Assembly (NCBI GenBank): GCA_038237225.1
Contig: JBBRYX010000003.1
Location: 207,759-271,758, forward strand
Source: DASVUC01 sp038237225
GTDB lineage: Bacteria > Planctomycetota > Phycisphaerae > Tepidisphaerales > Tepidisphaeraceae
Direction: 5' to 3'
Length of the DNA stretch: 64,000 nucleotides
The notes under the pieces are model-generated. The model saw only the letters and a program-made list of their open reading frames with translations. It ran no database searches and was not told where the DNA came from. Made by a program: the position numbers and the translations under genes. Below, piece after piece: positions 1-8,880 of the stretch. Positions within the stretch are counted from its first letter, which is position 1. Each line of letters begins with the position of its first letter.

Positions 1-245
1 GTGTAGAGCGAGGCAAGGAAGTGGCCGCGGACGAAGTGGGCGGTGGCGGTGGTCATGCCGCAGGTCGGGCAGGGGAGGTGGGTGGTGGCGAGGAACGCGC
101 ACGGTTGGAAACCGAGCGCGATATGGGTGGCGGTGCCGTCGGGCGAGGGAGTCAGATACGCGCCGACCGACAGCATCGTGAGGCAGGCGACGGAGATTCC
201 GAGCGCGAGAAGGCGCGCGGGAAGCGAGACGATCGGGGAGACCAC
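1..245 (-). CDS. DUF2752 family membrane protein, C-terminus cut by window edge
   Basis: Read on the minus strand, the frame contains the short motif LPCPTCGMTTA, the signature of the DUF2752 family (usually P-C-P-x-C-G-x-T-R/T). DUF2752 proteins are small, mostly uncharacterised membrane proteins. Before the motif there is one hydrophobic stretch (ARLLALGISVACLTMLSV) consistent with a first membrane segment. The gene runs off the left edge, so the second membrane segment is missing. The start is uncertain. I use a GTG at 245 because no ATG is visible close upstream; the frame stays open through the heptamer repeat to the right. The function is unknown. Confidence 0.6.
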   Translation of the reverse strand, partial: MVSPIVSLPARLLALGISVACLTMLSVGAYLTPSPDGTATHIALGFQPCAFLATTHLPCPTCGMTTATAHFVRGHFLASLY

Positions 246-308
246 CTGTGGGGAATAGATGATGGGGACTGGGGTTATGGTGATGGGGGGAGTGTATTGG
301 GGGGAAAA

Positions 309-371
309 GGCAAGAGGCAAGAGGCAAGAGGCAAGAGGCAAGAGGCAAGAGGCAAGAGGCAAGGGGCAAGA
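309..371. repeat. Heptamer tandem array, nine GGCAAGA units
   Basis: Nine consecutive 7 bp units GGCAAGA lie in perfect register; the eighth has one change (GGCAAGG). A period of seven cannot keep a reading frame except every third unit, so it is not coding structure. It sits upstream of the DUF2752 fragment. Similar 7 bp arrays with other unit sequences recur in this window. Confidence 0.95.
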
Positions 372-395
372 GACAGGAGGTAAGGCAAGGCCAAG

Positions 396-415
396 CCCAC
401 GGCTTGAACCGTGGG
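396..415. repeat. Small GC hairpin (CCCACGG / CCGTGGG)
   Basis: A perfect 7 bp stem with a 6-base loop (CTTGAA), preceded by CCAAG. Two related hairpins, both of the form 'AAGCCC..GGCTT.A.CCCTGGG', occur at 36515-36540 and 47153-47172, so this looks like a dispersed palindrome rather than a specific terminator. No T-run follows the stem. Confidence 0.6.
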
Positions 416-845
416 TCTTTGAATAAGGTGAGGCAAAAAAGGAGTACGAGCAGGAGTTGCGCGTCGGCTTAGGATTGCGTGGTGAGGAAAGAACATCACG
501 TTTGAAATTGAGCGTTGGGGCGGTATACATTGCACTTTCATTAAGCATTAAAGCGGCGAGTTTGTTCAATGCTCGCTGTGACGGCGCGCGGACGGGTTTG
601 CGCCGTTCTTGAATTCCTGATTGATGGAAGAGAATTGCATTCAACAATCCGCGCCGCTTACGTTAGTAACTATTGAGTCACGCAAGATTTGCGGGATGCG
701 TTGACAAAGCCGTCCGGTGAACTATATCGGGGACTTCGATTGGTCGGTGCGGGATTTGCCTGCACGGTTTTGTTGCATCTCGGCCCTCTCGTGCAGAATG
801 CTCGGGTTTTTGGCGGTTGGTTCATCCGCACGAATGGTTTGTCTT
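416..845. other. Intergenic region, nothing recognised
   Basis: About 430 bases between the hairpin and the glycosyltransferase start. The open frames here do not resemble proteins, and I see no convincing promoter or RNA. It may hold the promoter of the gene at 846. Confidence 0.4.
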
Positions 846-2255
846 ATGCGCGTTTTCATGCTCGGCTGGGAGTTTCCCCCCTTCATCAGCGGCGGTCTGG
901 GCACAGCGTGCTACGGACTGACCAAAGCGATGAGCGCGATCGGTACGGATATTCTGTTCGTTCTTCCGCGACCGGTGTCAACGCCGTTCTCGACCCATTT
1001 GCGGCTGGTGAGTCCGCGGGCGGGAAGTCCGCTGGAGATGCCGAGCACGGAGTTTCGGCTGGATGAGTTTGAGCACGTGACGTTTCGCACGGTGGATTCG
1101 GATCTGGCAAACTCGTATCAGACGGCGGCGGATTTTGAGGCGCCGGTGCGGGCTGCTCCGATCGAGGCGCAGACGATTGAAGAGAAGCAGAAGGGGTTCA
1201 CGGCGCCTGTGGTGGATCCCACCCCTGAAGGGGCGGGCCTAGTCCCCGTCGGGGAGAAAGCGAAGCAGACGGAGGGGTTTGTGGGTGGAGGCTCTCCCGG
1301 GTCCCACTATGCGGGGGATATGTTCACCGAGATTCAGCGCTACGCGGCGCTGGCGGCGGAGATTGCGCGGAACGAAACATTTGAAGTCGTGCACGCGCAC
1401 GACTGGATGACATTTCCGGCCGGGCTCGCGGTGGCGGCGCTCAAGGGTGTGCCGCTGGTGGTGCATGTGCACTCGACGGAGTTCGACCGTTCCGGCACGC
1501 ACATCGATCAGCGCATCTACGACATCGAGCGGCGGGGGATGCATGGGGCAATCAAGGTGATCGCGGTGAGCCATCTGACCAAGGATGTGATCACGCATCA
1601 CTATGGAGTGGATCCGTCGAAAATCGAGGTCGTTTACAACGCGATCGAAAGGACCAACGGCAACGGCAACTTCGACGAAGAGCAGTACAAGATCCACCAG
1701 GATGAGAAGATCGTGCTGTTCCTCGGTCGCATCACCATGCAGAAGGGGCCGGAGTATTTCCTTGCCGCGGCGAAGAAGGTCCTCGAGGTGATGGAGAACG
1801 TGAAGTTCGTCATGGCCGGAAGCGGCGACATGATCCGCCGCGTGATCGAAATGGCGGCGGCGATGGGGATCGGGCACAAAGTCCTGTTCACAGGATTTCT
1901 CCGCGGGGCGGATGTGGAGAAGGTTTTCCGCATGGCCGACTTGTACGTGATGCCCTCGGTGAGCGAGCCGTTCGGGATCGCGCCGCTGGAAGCGATGAGC
2001 CACGATGTCCCGGTAATTATTTCGAAACAGTCAGGCGTCTCGGAAGTTCTCAGCAACGCGCTGAAGGTGGATTTCTGGGATGTCAATGAGATGGCCAACA
2101 AGATTATCGCGGTGCTCAGACATCCCCCGCTCGCAAGCACGCTGAGGCAGCATGGCTCGTTCGAAGTGAAGCGAATGAGTTGGGTGGATGCGGCACGGAG
2201 CTGCGTGGGAGTCTATGAGCAGGCGGTGGGGGCGATGAACGGGCGGGGGCATTAG
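846..2255 (+). CDS. Glycosyltransferase family 4 / glycogen synthase-like protein
   Basis: A 469-residue GT-B glycosyltransferase. The N-terminus (MRVFMLGWEFPPFISGGLG) is the classical nucleotide-sugar-binding start of GlgA-like and GT4 enzymes. It is followed by a VHAHDWMT motif near residue 180, IAVSHLTK, a linker with VVYNAIE, then the donor domain with LFLGRITMQKGPEYF and the EPFGIAPLEA motif (E-x7-E retaining GT signature). It probably transfers glucose or another hexose from a nucleotide sugar in the cytoplasm, as in glycogen or exopolysaccharide synthesis; the substrate cannot be read from sequence. I chose the ATG at 846 because it gives the conserved N-terminus, although the frame is open upstream to 717. 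A palindrome-rich, proline/glycine-rich stretch (about residues 120-160, bases 1205-1310) looks like an insertion relative to the family. Confidence 0.85.
   Translation: MRVFMLGWEFPPFISGGLGTACYGLTKAMSAIGTDILFVLPRPVSTPFSTHLRLVSPRAGSPLEMPSTEFRLDEFEHVTFRTVDSDLANSYQTAADFEAPVRAAPIEAQTIEEKQKGFTAPVVDPTPEGAGLVPVGEKAKQTEGFVGGGSPGSHYAGDMFTEIQRYAALAAEIARNETFEVVHAHDWMTFPAGLAVAALKGVPLVVHVHSTEFDRSGTHIDQRIYDIERRGMHGAIKVIAVSHLTKDVITHHYGVDPSKIEVVYNAIERTNGNGNFDEEQYKIHQDEKIVLFLGRITMQKGPEYFLAAAKKVLEVMENVKFVMAGSGDMIRRVIEMAAAMGIGHKVLFTGFLRGADVEKVFRMADLYVMPSVSEPFGIAPLEAMSHDVPVIISKQSGVSEVLSNALKVDFWDVNEMANKIIAVLRHPPLASTLRQHGSFEVKRMSWVDAARSCVGVYEQAVGAMNGRGH
1210..1308. repeat. Palindromic insert inside the glycosyltransferase gene
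   Basis: Two small hairpins, CCCC-TGAA-GGGG (1222-1233) and CCCC-GTC-GGGG (1244-1254), lie between GTGGATCCCAC on the left and GGGTCCCAC on the right, entirely within the coding frame. The encoded stretch is low in predicted structure and rich in G, P and E. This resembles a small dispersed repeat that inserted in frame, but only one copy was seen in this window. Confidence 0.4.
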
Positions 2256-2387
2256 GAGTTCAGGCGGATTTTGGGTGGACGAGGGGGCGGGGGCTGGGGA
2301 GAATGTTGCTCATCTAATCGGGGACCGGGAAGCCCCTGTCACTTTGCAGCGGGGCATGTTGGTTCGAGTGGTCTGGAGGGAGAAGAG

Positions 2388-5300
2388 ATGCGCGAAAACC
2401 GTCGACGTTATGACGTTTGTAAGAGGGCTGTAGTGGAAGTGCTGGAGGGGCGTCGGATGCTTTCGGGCGGGGCTATCGGCTTACTGCAGGATTCGGCGAT
2501 GTATGCGGTGAGCGGTTTTGTGTTTAACGATGCGAACAAGAATGGCGTGTTTGATCTGACTGCGGAAGAAACGAAGCTGGGGAATCGGACGGTGTGGGCG
2601 GATCTGAATACGGATGGGGTGATGGATGCGGATGAGCCGAGCGCTTCGACGGGGGCAACTGGGTCGGCGTATACGTTGAACTTGCCGGCGGGGGATTGGT
2701 TGATTCGGCAACTGGTGCCGACCGGCTGGCAGCAGACCGGTCGCGATGCCAGCAACAATGCGGGGAGCTTCGAGGCATCAGGGGTGCTGTCGGTGCCGGC
2801 AGACCTGGCGAGTCCCGGGCCCGCGCCCACGTTTTCCTTCGGCTCCTACCCGGTGCCGAGCATCGCGGGAATCGTTTACAACGACAAGAACTTCAATGGG
2901 GTGAAGGAGGCGGGGGAGCCGGAAAGTTTTGGGCAGCAGATCTACATTGATTCCAATGGAAACGGATTGCACGATACGACCGAGTCGATCAGTTACAGCC
3001 TGGGGTCGAGCGGCTATTCGTTCTATGGGCTCGCGGCAGGAACTTACACGCTGCGGCTGCTGCCGACCAGCGGCTACGCGCAGACGGATCCCGCGAGCAA
3101 CGGCGCGCGGACGGTGACGTTGTCGGCGGGCGGATCGCTCACCGTGAATTTCGGCGCTACGAATTTTGGCGCGGTGACGGGAACATTGTTCAATGACCTG
3201 AACGGAAACAACGCCCAGGATGTGGGTGATGTGGGGCTCGCGGGAAGAAAGGTCTTTCTCGATGTGGATGGGGACCTGGTTTGGGATGCAGCGGAACCCT
3301 TTGGGCTGACGAACGCCAATGGGTCTTATCGTGTCGATGGGGTGTCCGCGGGAACGCCGAATAACGTGGCGATCGAGGTGTTGAACGGGTGGAAAAACGT
3401 CGCGCCCCTTGCGCCATTCGTGACGGTGCAGGCCGGGAAGGTGACGACGGGCGCGAATCTGTTCACAACGCAGCTTGTGCCGAGTGATTCGGTGGATCCA
3501 TCGTATGGCACCGGCGGTTTTTTCCGGTCTAAGACCGTTGCGGGGAATGAAGCGGTAGCGCTGCCGAATGGGCAGATGCTGCTGGCGGGGTATAGCGCGG
3601 CCGACTTTCGCGGCGTGCTGCATCGGCTGAATGGGAATGGGACGCAGGATATGAATTTTGGAACGGGCGGGAAGCTGCTCTTGCCGGTGCAGCCGGGAGA
3701 GACGTTCTCGTTCGGCCCACAGCATGTGGCAGTGGCGCCGGATGGGAAGATCGTGCTGGCGGAGGGATATCCCAATGGTCGGCGCGTGCTTCGACTGAAT
3801 GCGGATTTTTCGCCGGATGAGACATTTGGATCGCATGGGTATGTGACTGTGGGCTTCGACGGCACCGAGGCCTATGGATTCTGGATGGAAGGCATCGCGT
3901 TCGGGACCGACAGCAGCGTGATCATCGGAGCGACGGCGTTCTCGAATGCGTTCACGCAGGGCCGGATGGCGATCATCAAGCTGACGGATACGGGCGCGTA
4001 TGACAACACGTTCACTGGCGACGGACGTGCGATCTATACCCTCGGCCAAAGCTCCAAGAGCGAACTGTCGGAAGTGGCGGTGCAGGCCGATGGGAAGCTT
4101 CTGCTTGCCGGGATGCGGCAGGAAGGAATCAACCAACTGCTGAATTCCTATGCGACGCTGGCGCGCGTGAGGCTGGATGGAACCCTCGATCCAACCTACG
4201 CGGGTGGGACCGGTTATGCGACCTATTCGTTCCCCGGTGCTTCCCCGCGGCGGTGGGAGGATGTGCTGATTGATTCCAGCGGGCGTGCGGTGGTATCAGG
4301 ATGGAACGGGAGCGGGGCGATGTTGGTGGGGCGGTTCACGACGAGCGGATCCCCGGATGGAAGTTTTGATGGCGACGGAATCGCGCTGGTTCCTTTCGTT
4401 CGGCCGGCGGGCAATGGCGCGACGACGGCGAACGGAAGGTTCTTGATGCTGGGCCCGGGAGGCGACCTGGTGGTGGTGGGGAATGTGGATACCACCGTGA
4501 ACTCGATCACCGATATCGCAGCCGCGCGTCTGCATGCGGATGGGTCGCTGGATACGACGTTCGGCAAGGGCGGGCGAGCAACGACCACGCTGGGATATCG
4601 GAACGATGAGGCGCTGGGGGCGATGGTGAACGTGGATGGGTCGGTGGTGGTCGCGGGGTATGCGCATGGGCCGGACGAGATGGTGATGGTGAAGTTCAAA
4701 CCGCCGTTGGCACAGCAGGCGTTTCATGGCTCGCCGTATTCGGTGGCGGCTGGATTTGCGGTGACGATTCAGGCGGAGGATTTTGATTTGGGTGGGGAGG
4801 GAATTGCTTATCACGATCTTGAGTCTGCGAATCTTGGAGGGAAGTATCGCACGAATGAAGGTGTTGATCTGGAGAATGCGAGCGGGGTCGGGAGCGGGGC
4901 AAATGTTGGATTCGCCAGGGCTGGGGAGTGGCTGGAGTATTCGATTGACGTGAAGGATTCGGGGAGCTACGGATTTGCATTCAATGTTTCTTCGACATCG
5001 GAAGGGGGCGGATTTCATGCGGAGTTGGATGGAGTGGATGTGACGGGGCCGGTGGGAATGCCGAACAGTGGAGGGTGGCAGACGTGGAAGACAGTGACGA
5101 AAAGTGGCGTGAGCTTGAGCGTGGGATTGCATGTGTTGCGGCTGGTGATGGATGCGAATGGAGCGAGTGGGTATGTCGGGAACTTTGATGCGATCGCGAT
5201 TGCAGCGGGTGCGGCGCCGCCGCCGGTGTCGCAGAAGCCGTACTTGGGCGTTCCGTTCGCGATCAACAAGAACGGCGGCACGATGATCGAAGCGGAGAAT

Positions 5301-6239
5301 TTCGATCAGGGCGGAGAAGGCGTTGCGTATCACGATGTGGAGCCGGCGAATAATGGCGGACAGTATCGAAGTGATGGCGTGGACATTGAGAAAGTCAACG
5401 GAGACATCGGCGGATACAACGTGGGCTGGGCCGCGGGCGGCGAGTGGCTCGAGTATTCCGTCGATGTCGCGGATGGCGGCGCGTACAACATCGACTTCCG
5501 GGTCGCGAGCACCGGGAGTGGCGGGAATTTTCATCTCGAGATGGATGGCGTGAACGTGACGGGGACGATGACGTTGCCGAACACCGGCGGGTGGCAGAAC
5601 TGGACGACGATCACCAAGAGCGGTGTGAATCTTGCGGCAGGTCCGCACGTGCTGCGGCTGGCGATGGATTCAGCGGGATCGACGGGAGCGGTGGGGAATT
5701 TTAATAATCTGAAAATCACGCCGGCGAGCGCGCCGCCGCCGAGCGGGCAGTTGCCGTTTGGTGGGACGCCGGTGGCGATCAACACCGGAAGTGTGGCGAC
5801 GATCCAGGTCGAGGATTTTGATCTCGGCGGCGAGGGCGTGGCGTTTCATGATATCGAGTCGACAAACCTCGGCGGAAAGTATCGCTCCAGCGGCGTCGAT
5901 CTGGAAACCGTTATCGGCGATAGCGGCGGATCCAACCTGGCGTATACGCGCGCCGGCGAGTGGTTGGAATATTCGGTGAACGTGGTCACCAGCGGCACGT
6001 ACACCTTCGACTTCCGCGTCGCCTCCGCGGCCGCCGGCGGCAAGTGGCATGTGGAGATGGATGGCGCGGATGTGACCGGTCAGCTCACGATGAACAACAC
6101 CGGTGGCTGGCAGTCGTGGACAACGGTGACGAAGAGTGGTGTGGGTCTTACGGCCGGGCAGCATGTGATGCGGCTGGTGATGGATGCGGATGGGACGAGC
6201 GGGTACGTGGGGAATTTCAACTACATCGCGGTGAGGTGA
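2388..6239 (+). CDS. Large secreted mosaic protein: LEPR motif, SdrD-like repeats, delta-60 propeller, three CBM6 modules
   Basis: A 1283-residue protein. The ATG at 2388 follows GGAGG with good spacing. Residues 15-26 (VEVLEGRRMLSG) match the planctomycete LEPR-XLL N-terminal motif. Residues about 38-365 hold three SdrD_B/Cna_B-like beta repeats, each starting GxVFND/GIVYND/GTLFND and carrying D-x-N-x-D-G calcium-type loops. Residues about 368-773 are delta-60 (DUF5122) repeats, typified by 'V.pDGKIVLAG' and 'D.tFG.gG', expected to form a propeller. The C-terminal third has three tandem carbohydrate-binding modules of the CBM6 type (about 790-940, 960-1111, 1135-1283), each with AEDFD/VEDFD, GEWLEYS and VGNFD/N. 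It is probably displayed or secreted and binds polysaccharide; no catalytic domain is visible. The next gene begins 12 bases after its stop. Confidence 0.85.
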   Translation: MRENRRRYDVCKRAVVEVLEGRRMLSGGAIGLLQDSAMYAVSGFVFNDANKNGVFDLTAEETKLGNRTVWADLNTDGVMDADEPSASTGATGSAYTLNLPAGDWLIRQLVPTGWQQTGRDASNNAGSFEASGVLSVPADLASPGPAPTFSFGSYPVPSIAGIVYNDKNFNGVKEAGEPESFGQQIYIDSNGNGLHDTTESISYSLGSSGYSFYGLAAGTYTLRLLPTSGYAQTDPASNGARTVTLSAGGSLTVNFGATNFGAVTGTLFNDLNGNNAQDVGDVGLAGRKVFLDVDGDLVWDAAEPFGLTNANGSYRVDGVSAGTPNNVAIEVLNGWKNVAPLAPFVTVQAGKVTTGANLFTTQLVPSDSVDPSYGTGGFFRSKTVAGNEAVALPNGQMLLAGYSAADFRGVLHRLNGNGTQDMNFGTGGKLLLPVQPGETFSFGPQHVAVAPDGKIVLAEGYPNGRRVLRLNADFSPDETFGSHGYVTVGFDGTEAYGFWMEGIAFGTDSSVIIGATAFSNAFTQGRMAIIKLTDTGAYDNTFTGDGRAIYTLGQSSKSELSEVAVQADGKLLLAGMRQEGINQLLNSYATLARVRLDGTLDPTYAGGTGYATYSFPGASPRRWEDVLIDSSGRAVVSGWNGSGAMLVGRFTTSGSPDGSFDGDGIALVPFVRPAGNGATTANGRFLMLGPGGDLVVVGNVDTTVNSITDIAAARLHADGSLDTTFGKGGRATTTLGYRNDEALGAMVNVDGSVVVAGYAHGPDEMVMVKFKPPLAQQAFHGSPYSVAAGFAVTIQAEDFDLGGEGIAYHDLESANLGGKYRTNEGVDLENASGVGSGANVGFARAGEWLEYSIDVKDSGSYGFAFNVSSTSEGGGFHAELDGVDVTGPVGMPNSGGWQTWKTVTKSGVSLSVGLHVLRLVMDANGASGYVGNFDAIAIAAGAAPPPVSQKPYLGVPFAINKNGGTMIEAENFDQGGEGVAYHDVEPANNGGQYRSDGVDIEKVNGDIGGYNVGWAAGGEWLEYSVDVADGGAYNIDFRVASTGSGGNFHLEMDGVNVTGTMTLPNTGGWQNWTTITKSGVNLAAGPHVLRLAMDSAGSTGAVGNFNNLKITPASAPPPSGQLPFGGTPVAINTGSVATIQVEDFDLGGEGVAFHDIESTNLGGKYRSSGVDLETVIGDSGGSNLAYTRAGEWLEYSVNVVTSGTYTFDFRVASAAAGGKWHVEMDGADVTGQLTMNNTGGWQSWTTVTKSGVGLTAGQHVMRLVMDADGTSGYVGNFNYIAVR

Positions 6240-6251
6240 TATGCTTGGTGC

Positions 6252-8222
6252 ATGTCCTCCGTGAATGAGCATTTGCAGGCGGGGCTGGCGCAGCATCAGC
6301 GGGGCGATCTAGCGGAGGCGGAGGCGAGCTACCAACTGGTGCTGGCGCGGGAGCCGGGAAATCTGCAGGCGATGCATCTGCTGGGCGTGGTGTTTCATCA
6401 ACGCGGCGAGAATGCACGAGCGGTCGAATTGCTGGAGCGGGTGGTGAAAAGTGCGCCGCGGGCGGCGGTGGTGCGGGTGAATTTCGCCACCGCATTGGTG
6501 GCGGCGGGACGGGCGGAGGGAGCGGTTGAACAGTTTCGCCAGGCGCTGCAACTGGAACCCAAATTGGTACTCGCGGCGCAGGCGCTGGCAAGTCTGCTCC
6601 TGCGGATGGGACGACTCGACGCAGCGATCGAGGCATTCCGGGTCGCGATTCAACTCGACCCGAAAGCCGCTGCGGTGCACAACGACCTGGGCTCGATGCT
6701 GCTGACGCTGGGGCAGACTGAGGAGGCCGAGCGGGCGTTGCTTATGGCCGCGGCGCTGGATCCAAACTTAGTCGAGGCGCACAGCAACCTCTCGCGCCTG
6801 TATCTCGACGCGGGGCGCACAACGGAGGCCGTCGCGGCCGGAGAGCGCGCGGTGCGGGTAAAGCCGTCTTTTGCCGCCGGGTGGAACAATCTCGGCAACG
6901 CTTTGGCTGCGCAGGTGCGGCACCGCGAAGCCGAAGCGGCGTACCGCAAGGCAGTGGCGCTGGAACCGGATTCGCCGCTGCTCGTGAGCAACCTGCTGTT
7001 CCACCTGAACTATTGCAACTGGCTGTCGCCGACGCAGATTGCAAACGAGCATTTGAATTTCGGGCGTGCGATGGACGGCCGCGCGGCGACGCAGCGGCGC
7101 CCGCACAACCAAATCCGCGGTGGAGATCGCAGGCTGCGGATCGGTTACGTCTCGGCGGATTTCCGCGCGCATTCCGTGGCGTATTTCTTTGAGCCGCTGC
7201 TGACCGCCCGCGACCGCGAGCGGTTTGAGGTTTACTGCTATGCGGATGTACGGCGAGGCGACGCGATCACGGAGCGGTTGAAGAACAGTGCCGACGTCTG
7301 GCGAACGACGGCGGGAATGCCGGATGCTCAACTCGCAGAACTCATTCGCGCCGACGCCATCGATATTCTCGTCGACCTCGCCGGCCACACGGCCGAAAAC
7401 CGGATGATGCTCTTCGCGCTCAAACCGGCGCCGGTGGCGGCGACGTACCTGGGTTATCCCAACACGACGGGATTGCCTTCGATCGACTATCGCCTGACGG
7501 ATGAGATCTGTGATCCCATCGGGGAGGCGGATGACCTGTACGCGGAGAAGCGGTTTCGCCTGAAGCGCTGCTTTCTGTGTTATGCGATGCCGGGGAATCT
7601 GCCGGAGGTTTCCACCTTGCCGGCCGAAGCCAGCGGCTTCGTGACCTTCGGCAGTTTCAACGCGCTGGCGAAAATCTGTGAGCCGACGCTGCGCCTGTGG
7701 TCGCGGGTGCTGGAGGCGGTGCCGGGGTCCAAACTGCTTCTCAAATCGCGCCCGCTGGCGGATGGTGGCACGCGCGCGATCGTCGCGCAGTCTCTTAATC
7801 GCTGCGGCATCGCATCGGATCGGGTCGAGATGCTCGGCTATGCGAAAGATTTTCAAGAGCACCTGGATCTTTACAGTCGGGTCGATCTGGCCCTGGACCC
7901 TTTCCCGTACAACGGCACCACAACAACTTGCGAGGCGATGGCAATGGGCGTCCCGGTGATCGCACTGGCGGGGAATTCGCACGTGTCGCGCGTCGGGGCG
8001 AGCTTGATGGCGGCAGTAGGAATGGGCGAGATGGTGGCGAACACCGAAGCGGAGTATGTGGAGATTGCCAAGCGGATGGCAGCCGATTTGGAGGGGTTAA
8101 AGGTCATGCGGGCGGGATTGAGGGAAAGGATGCGTCAATCGGAATTATGCGATGCGGTCGGATTTGTTAAGGAAGTGGAATCGTTGATGTTCAGCTTGTC
8201 TCCGCACGCACGGGGTGGGTAA
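6252..8222 (+). CDS. TPR protein with C-terminal O-GlcNAc transferase-like (GT41/SPINDLY) domain
   Basis: A 656-residue fusion. Residues about 1-255 are tandem tetratricopeptide repeats with the usual W/LG-Y-A-P pattern (for example 'VHNDLGSMLLTLGQTEEAERAL'-type helices). From about residue 290 comes a GT41 catalytic domain: LRIGYVSADFRAHSV, DILVDLAGHT, APVAATYLGYPNTTG and TTTCEAMAMGVPVI, all characteristic of bacterial OGT homologues. GT41 enzymes transfer a sugar from a nucleotide sugar to Ser/Thr or Asn of proteins, with the TPRs holding the acceptor. The start lies 12 bases after the LEPR/CBM6 gene, so the two are probably co-transcribed, which makes that secreted protein a candidate acceptor. 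This link is inference. Confidence 0.88.
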   Translation: MSSVNEHLQAGLAQHQRGDLAEAEASYQLVLAREPGNLQAMHLLGVVFHQRGENARAVELLERVVKSAPRAAVVRVNFATALVAAGRAEGAVEQFRQALQLEPKLVLAAQALASLLLRMGRLDAAIEAFRVAIQLDPKAAAVHNDLGSMLLTLGQTEEAERALLMAAALDPNLVEAHSNLSRLYLDAGRTTEAVAAGERAVRVKPSFAAGWNNLGNALAAQVRHREAEAAYRKAVALEPDSPLLVSNLLFHLNYCNWLSPTQIANEHLNFGRAMDGRAATQRRPHNQIRGGDRRLRIGYVSADFRAHSVAYFFEPLLTARDRERFEVYCYADVRRGDAITERLKNSADVWRTTAGMPDAQLAELIRADAIDILVDLAGHTAENRMMLFALKPAPVAATYLGYPNTTGLPSIDYRLTDEICDPIGEADDLYAEKRFRLKRCFLCYAMPGNLPEVSTLPAEASGFVTFGSFNALAKICEPTLRLWSRVLEAVPGSKLLLKSRPLADGGTRAIVAQSLNRCGIASDRVEMLGYAKDFQEHLDLYSRVDLALDPFPYNGTTTTCEAMAMGVPVIALAGNSHVSRVGASLMAAVGMGEMVANTEAEYVEIAKRMAADLEGLKVMRAGLRERMRQSELCDAVGFVKEVESLMFSLSPHARGG

Positions 8223-8258
8223 GATCGCGACGGACACAGACACATCTGGGAGGTTATT

Positions 8259-8816
8259 ATGTTCGTGAATCCCGCAAACCCCAAAGAAACCTGGCGGCCG
8301 AAGTACTACGGAAGCATGGATCTCGCGCGCTACTTCGAAAGCAATGTGATTGCGCCGACGTTGAGAGCGATCGATCTCTATTCCGATGGAATGTCGCGCC
8401 TTCTGCTGGGGACCGCAATCCATGAATCGCACCTCGAGTCGCGTCGGCAGAAGCTGAATCACGGAAAGCTGGGCCGGGCGCGCGGACTGTTTCAGATGGA
8501 GCCCGCAACCCACGACGAGATCTGGAGCATTCATCTGCGCCGCAACCCCATCTTCGCGGACAAGATCAAGAAGCTCCTTTCATCGCCGGCGGCCGACAAG
8601 ATCGAGGAGCTGGAGACGAACGATCAATACGCCGCCGCCATGGCTGCCGCCAAATATCAGTGGAAGCACGTGGTCTGTCCGAGCACGGATCCAAAGGAGC
8701 TGGCGGAGATCTGGAAAAGGGTCTACAACACGAGCGCCGGCAAAGGAACCACCGCGGAATTCATCCGCGACTGGAAGCGTTTCATGGGAACCGGCGCCGA
8801 AGAACTCAGCAAGTGA
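8259..8816 (+). CDS. Lysozyme-like / transglycosylase-fold protein
   Basis: A 185-residue protein with a GGGAGG ribosome-binding site ending a few bases before the ATG. The centre has TAIHESHLES followed by GRARGLFQMEPATHDEIW, the pattern 'hxE(S/T)...xGLfQ' of the lysozyme-like superfamily seen in phage-type lytic transglycosylases, with a Glu as the likely catalytic residue. The C-terminal half (YAAAMAAAKYQW, YNTSAGKGTTAEFIRDW) fits the rest of the fold. No signal peptide is seen, so it may act on peptidoglycan only after export by another route, or may be a domesticated phage-like protein. Function is inferred from these motifs alone. Confidence 0.55.
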   Translation: MFVNPANPKETWRPKYYGSMDLARYFESNVIAPTLRAIDLYSDGMSRLLLGTAIHESHLESRRQKLNHGKLGRARGLFQMEPATHDEIWSIHLRRNPIFADKIKKLLSSPAADKIEELETNDQYAAAMAAAKYQWKHVVCPSTDPKELAEIWKRVYNTSAGKGTTAEFIRDWKRFMGTGAEELSK

Positions 8817-8880
8817 TGGCGCCTCGAACACCGCGGGCTGCCGCCATGCGGTAACCTGATGAATCTTGTCGGCTGTCTTG

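Noticed and set aside
309..371. Heptamer arrays considered as CRISPR
   Set aside because: Units are 7-8 bp with no spacers, and there are no cas genes.
396..415. GC hairpins at 396, 36515 and 47153 as intrinsic terminators
   Set aside because: None is followed by a run of T residues; they form a repeated sequence family instead.
2778..5648. Two long minus-strand open frames (about 450 codons each) opposite the LEPR/CBM6 gene
   Set aside because: They are Arg/His/Ile-rich and have no recognisable domain. The plus-strand frame has clear SdrD, delta-60 and CBM6 motifs throughout the same interval.
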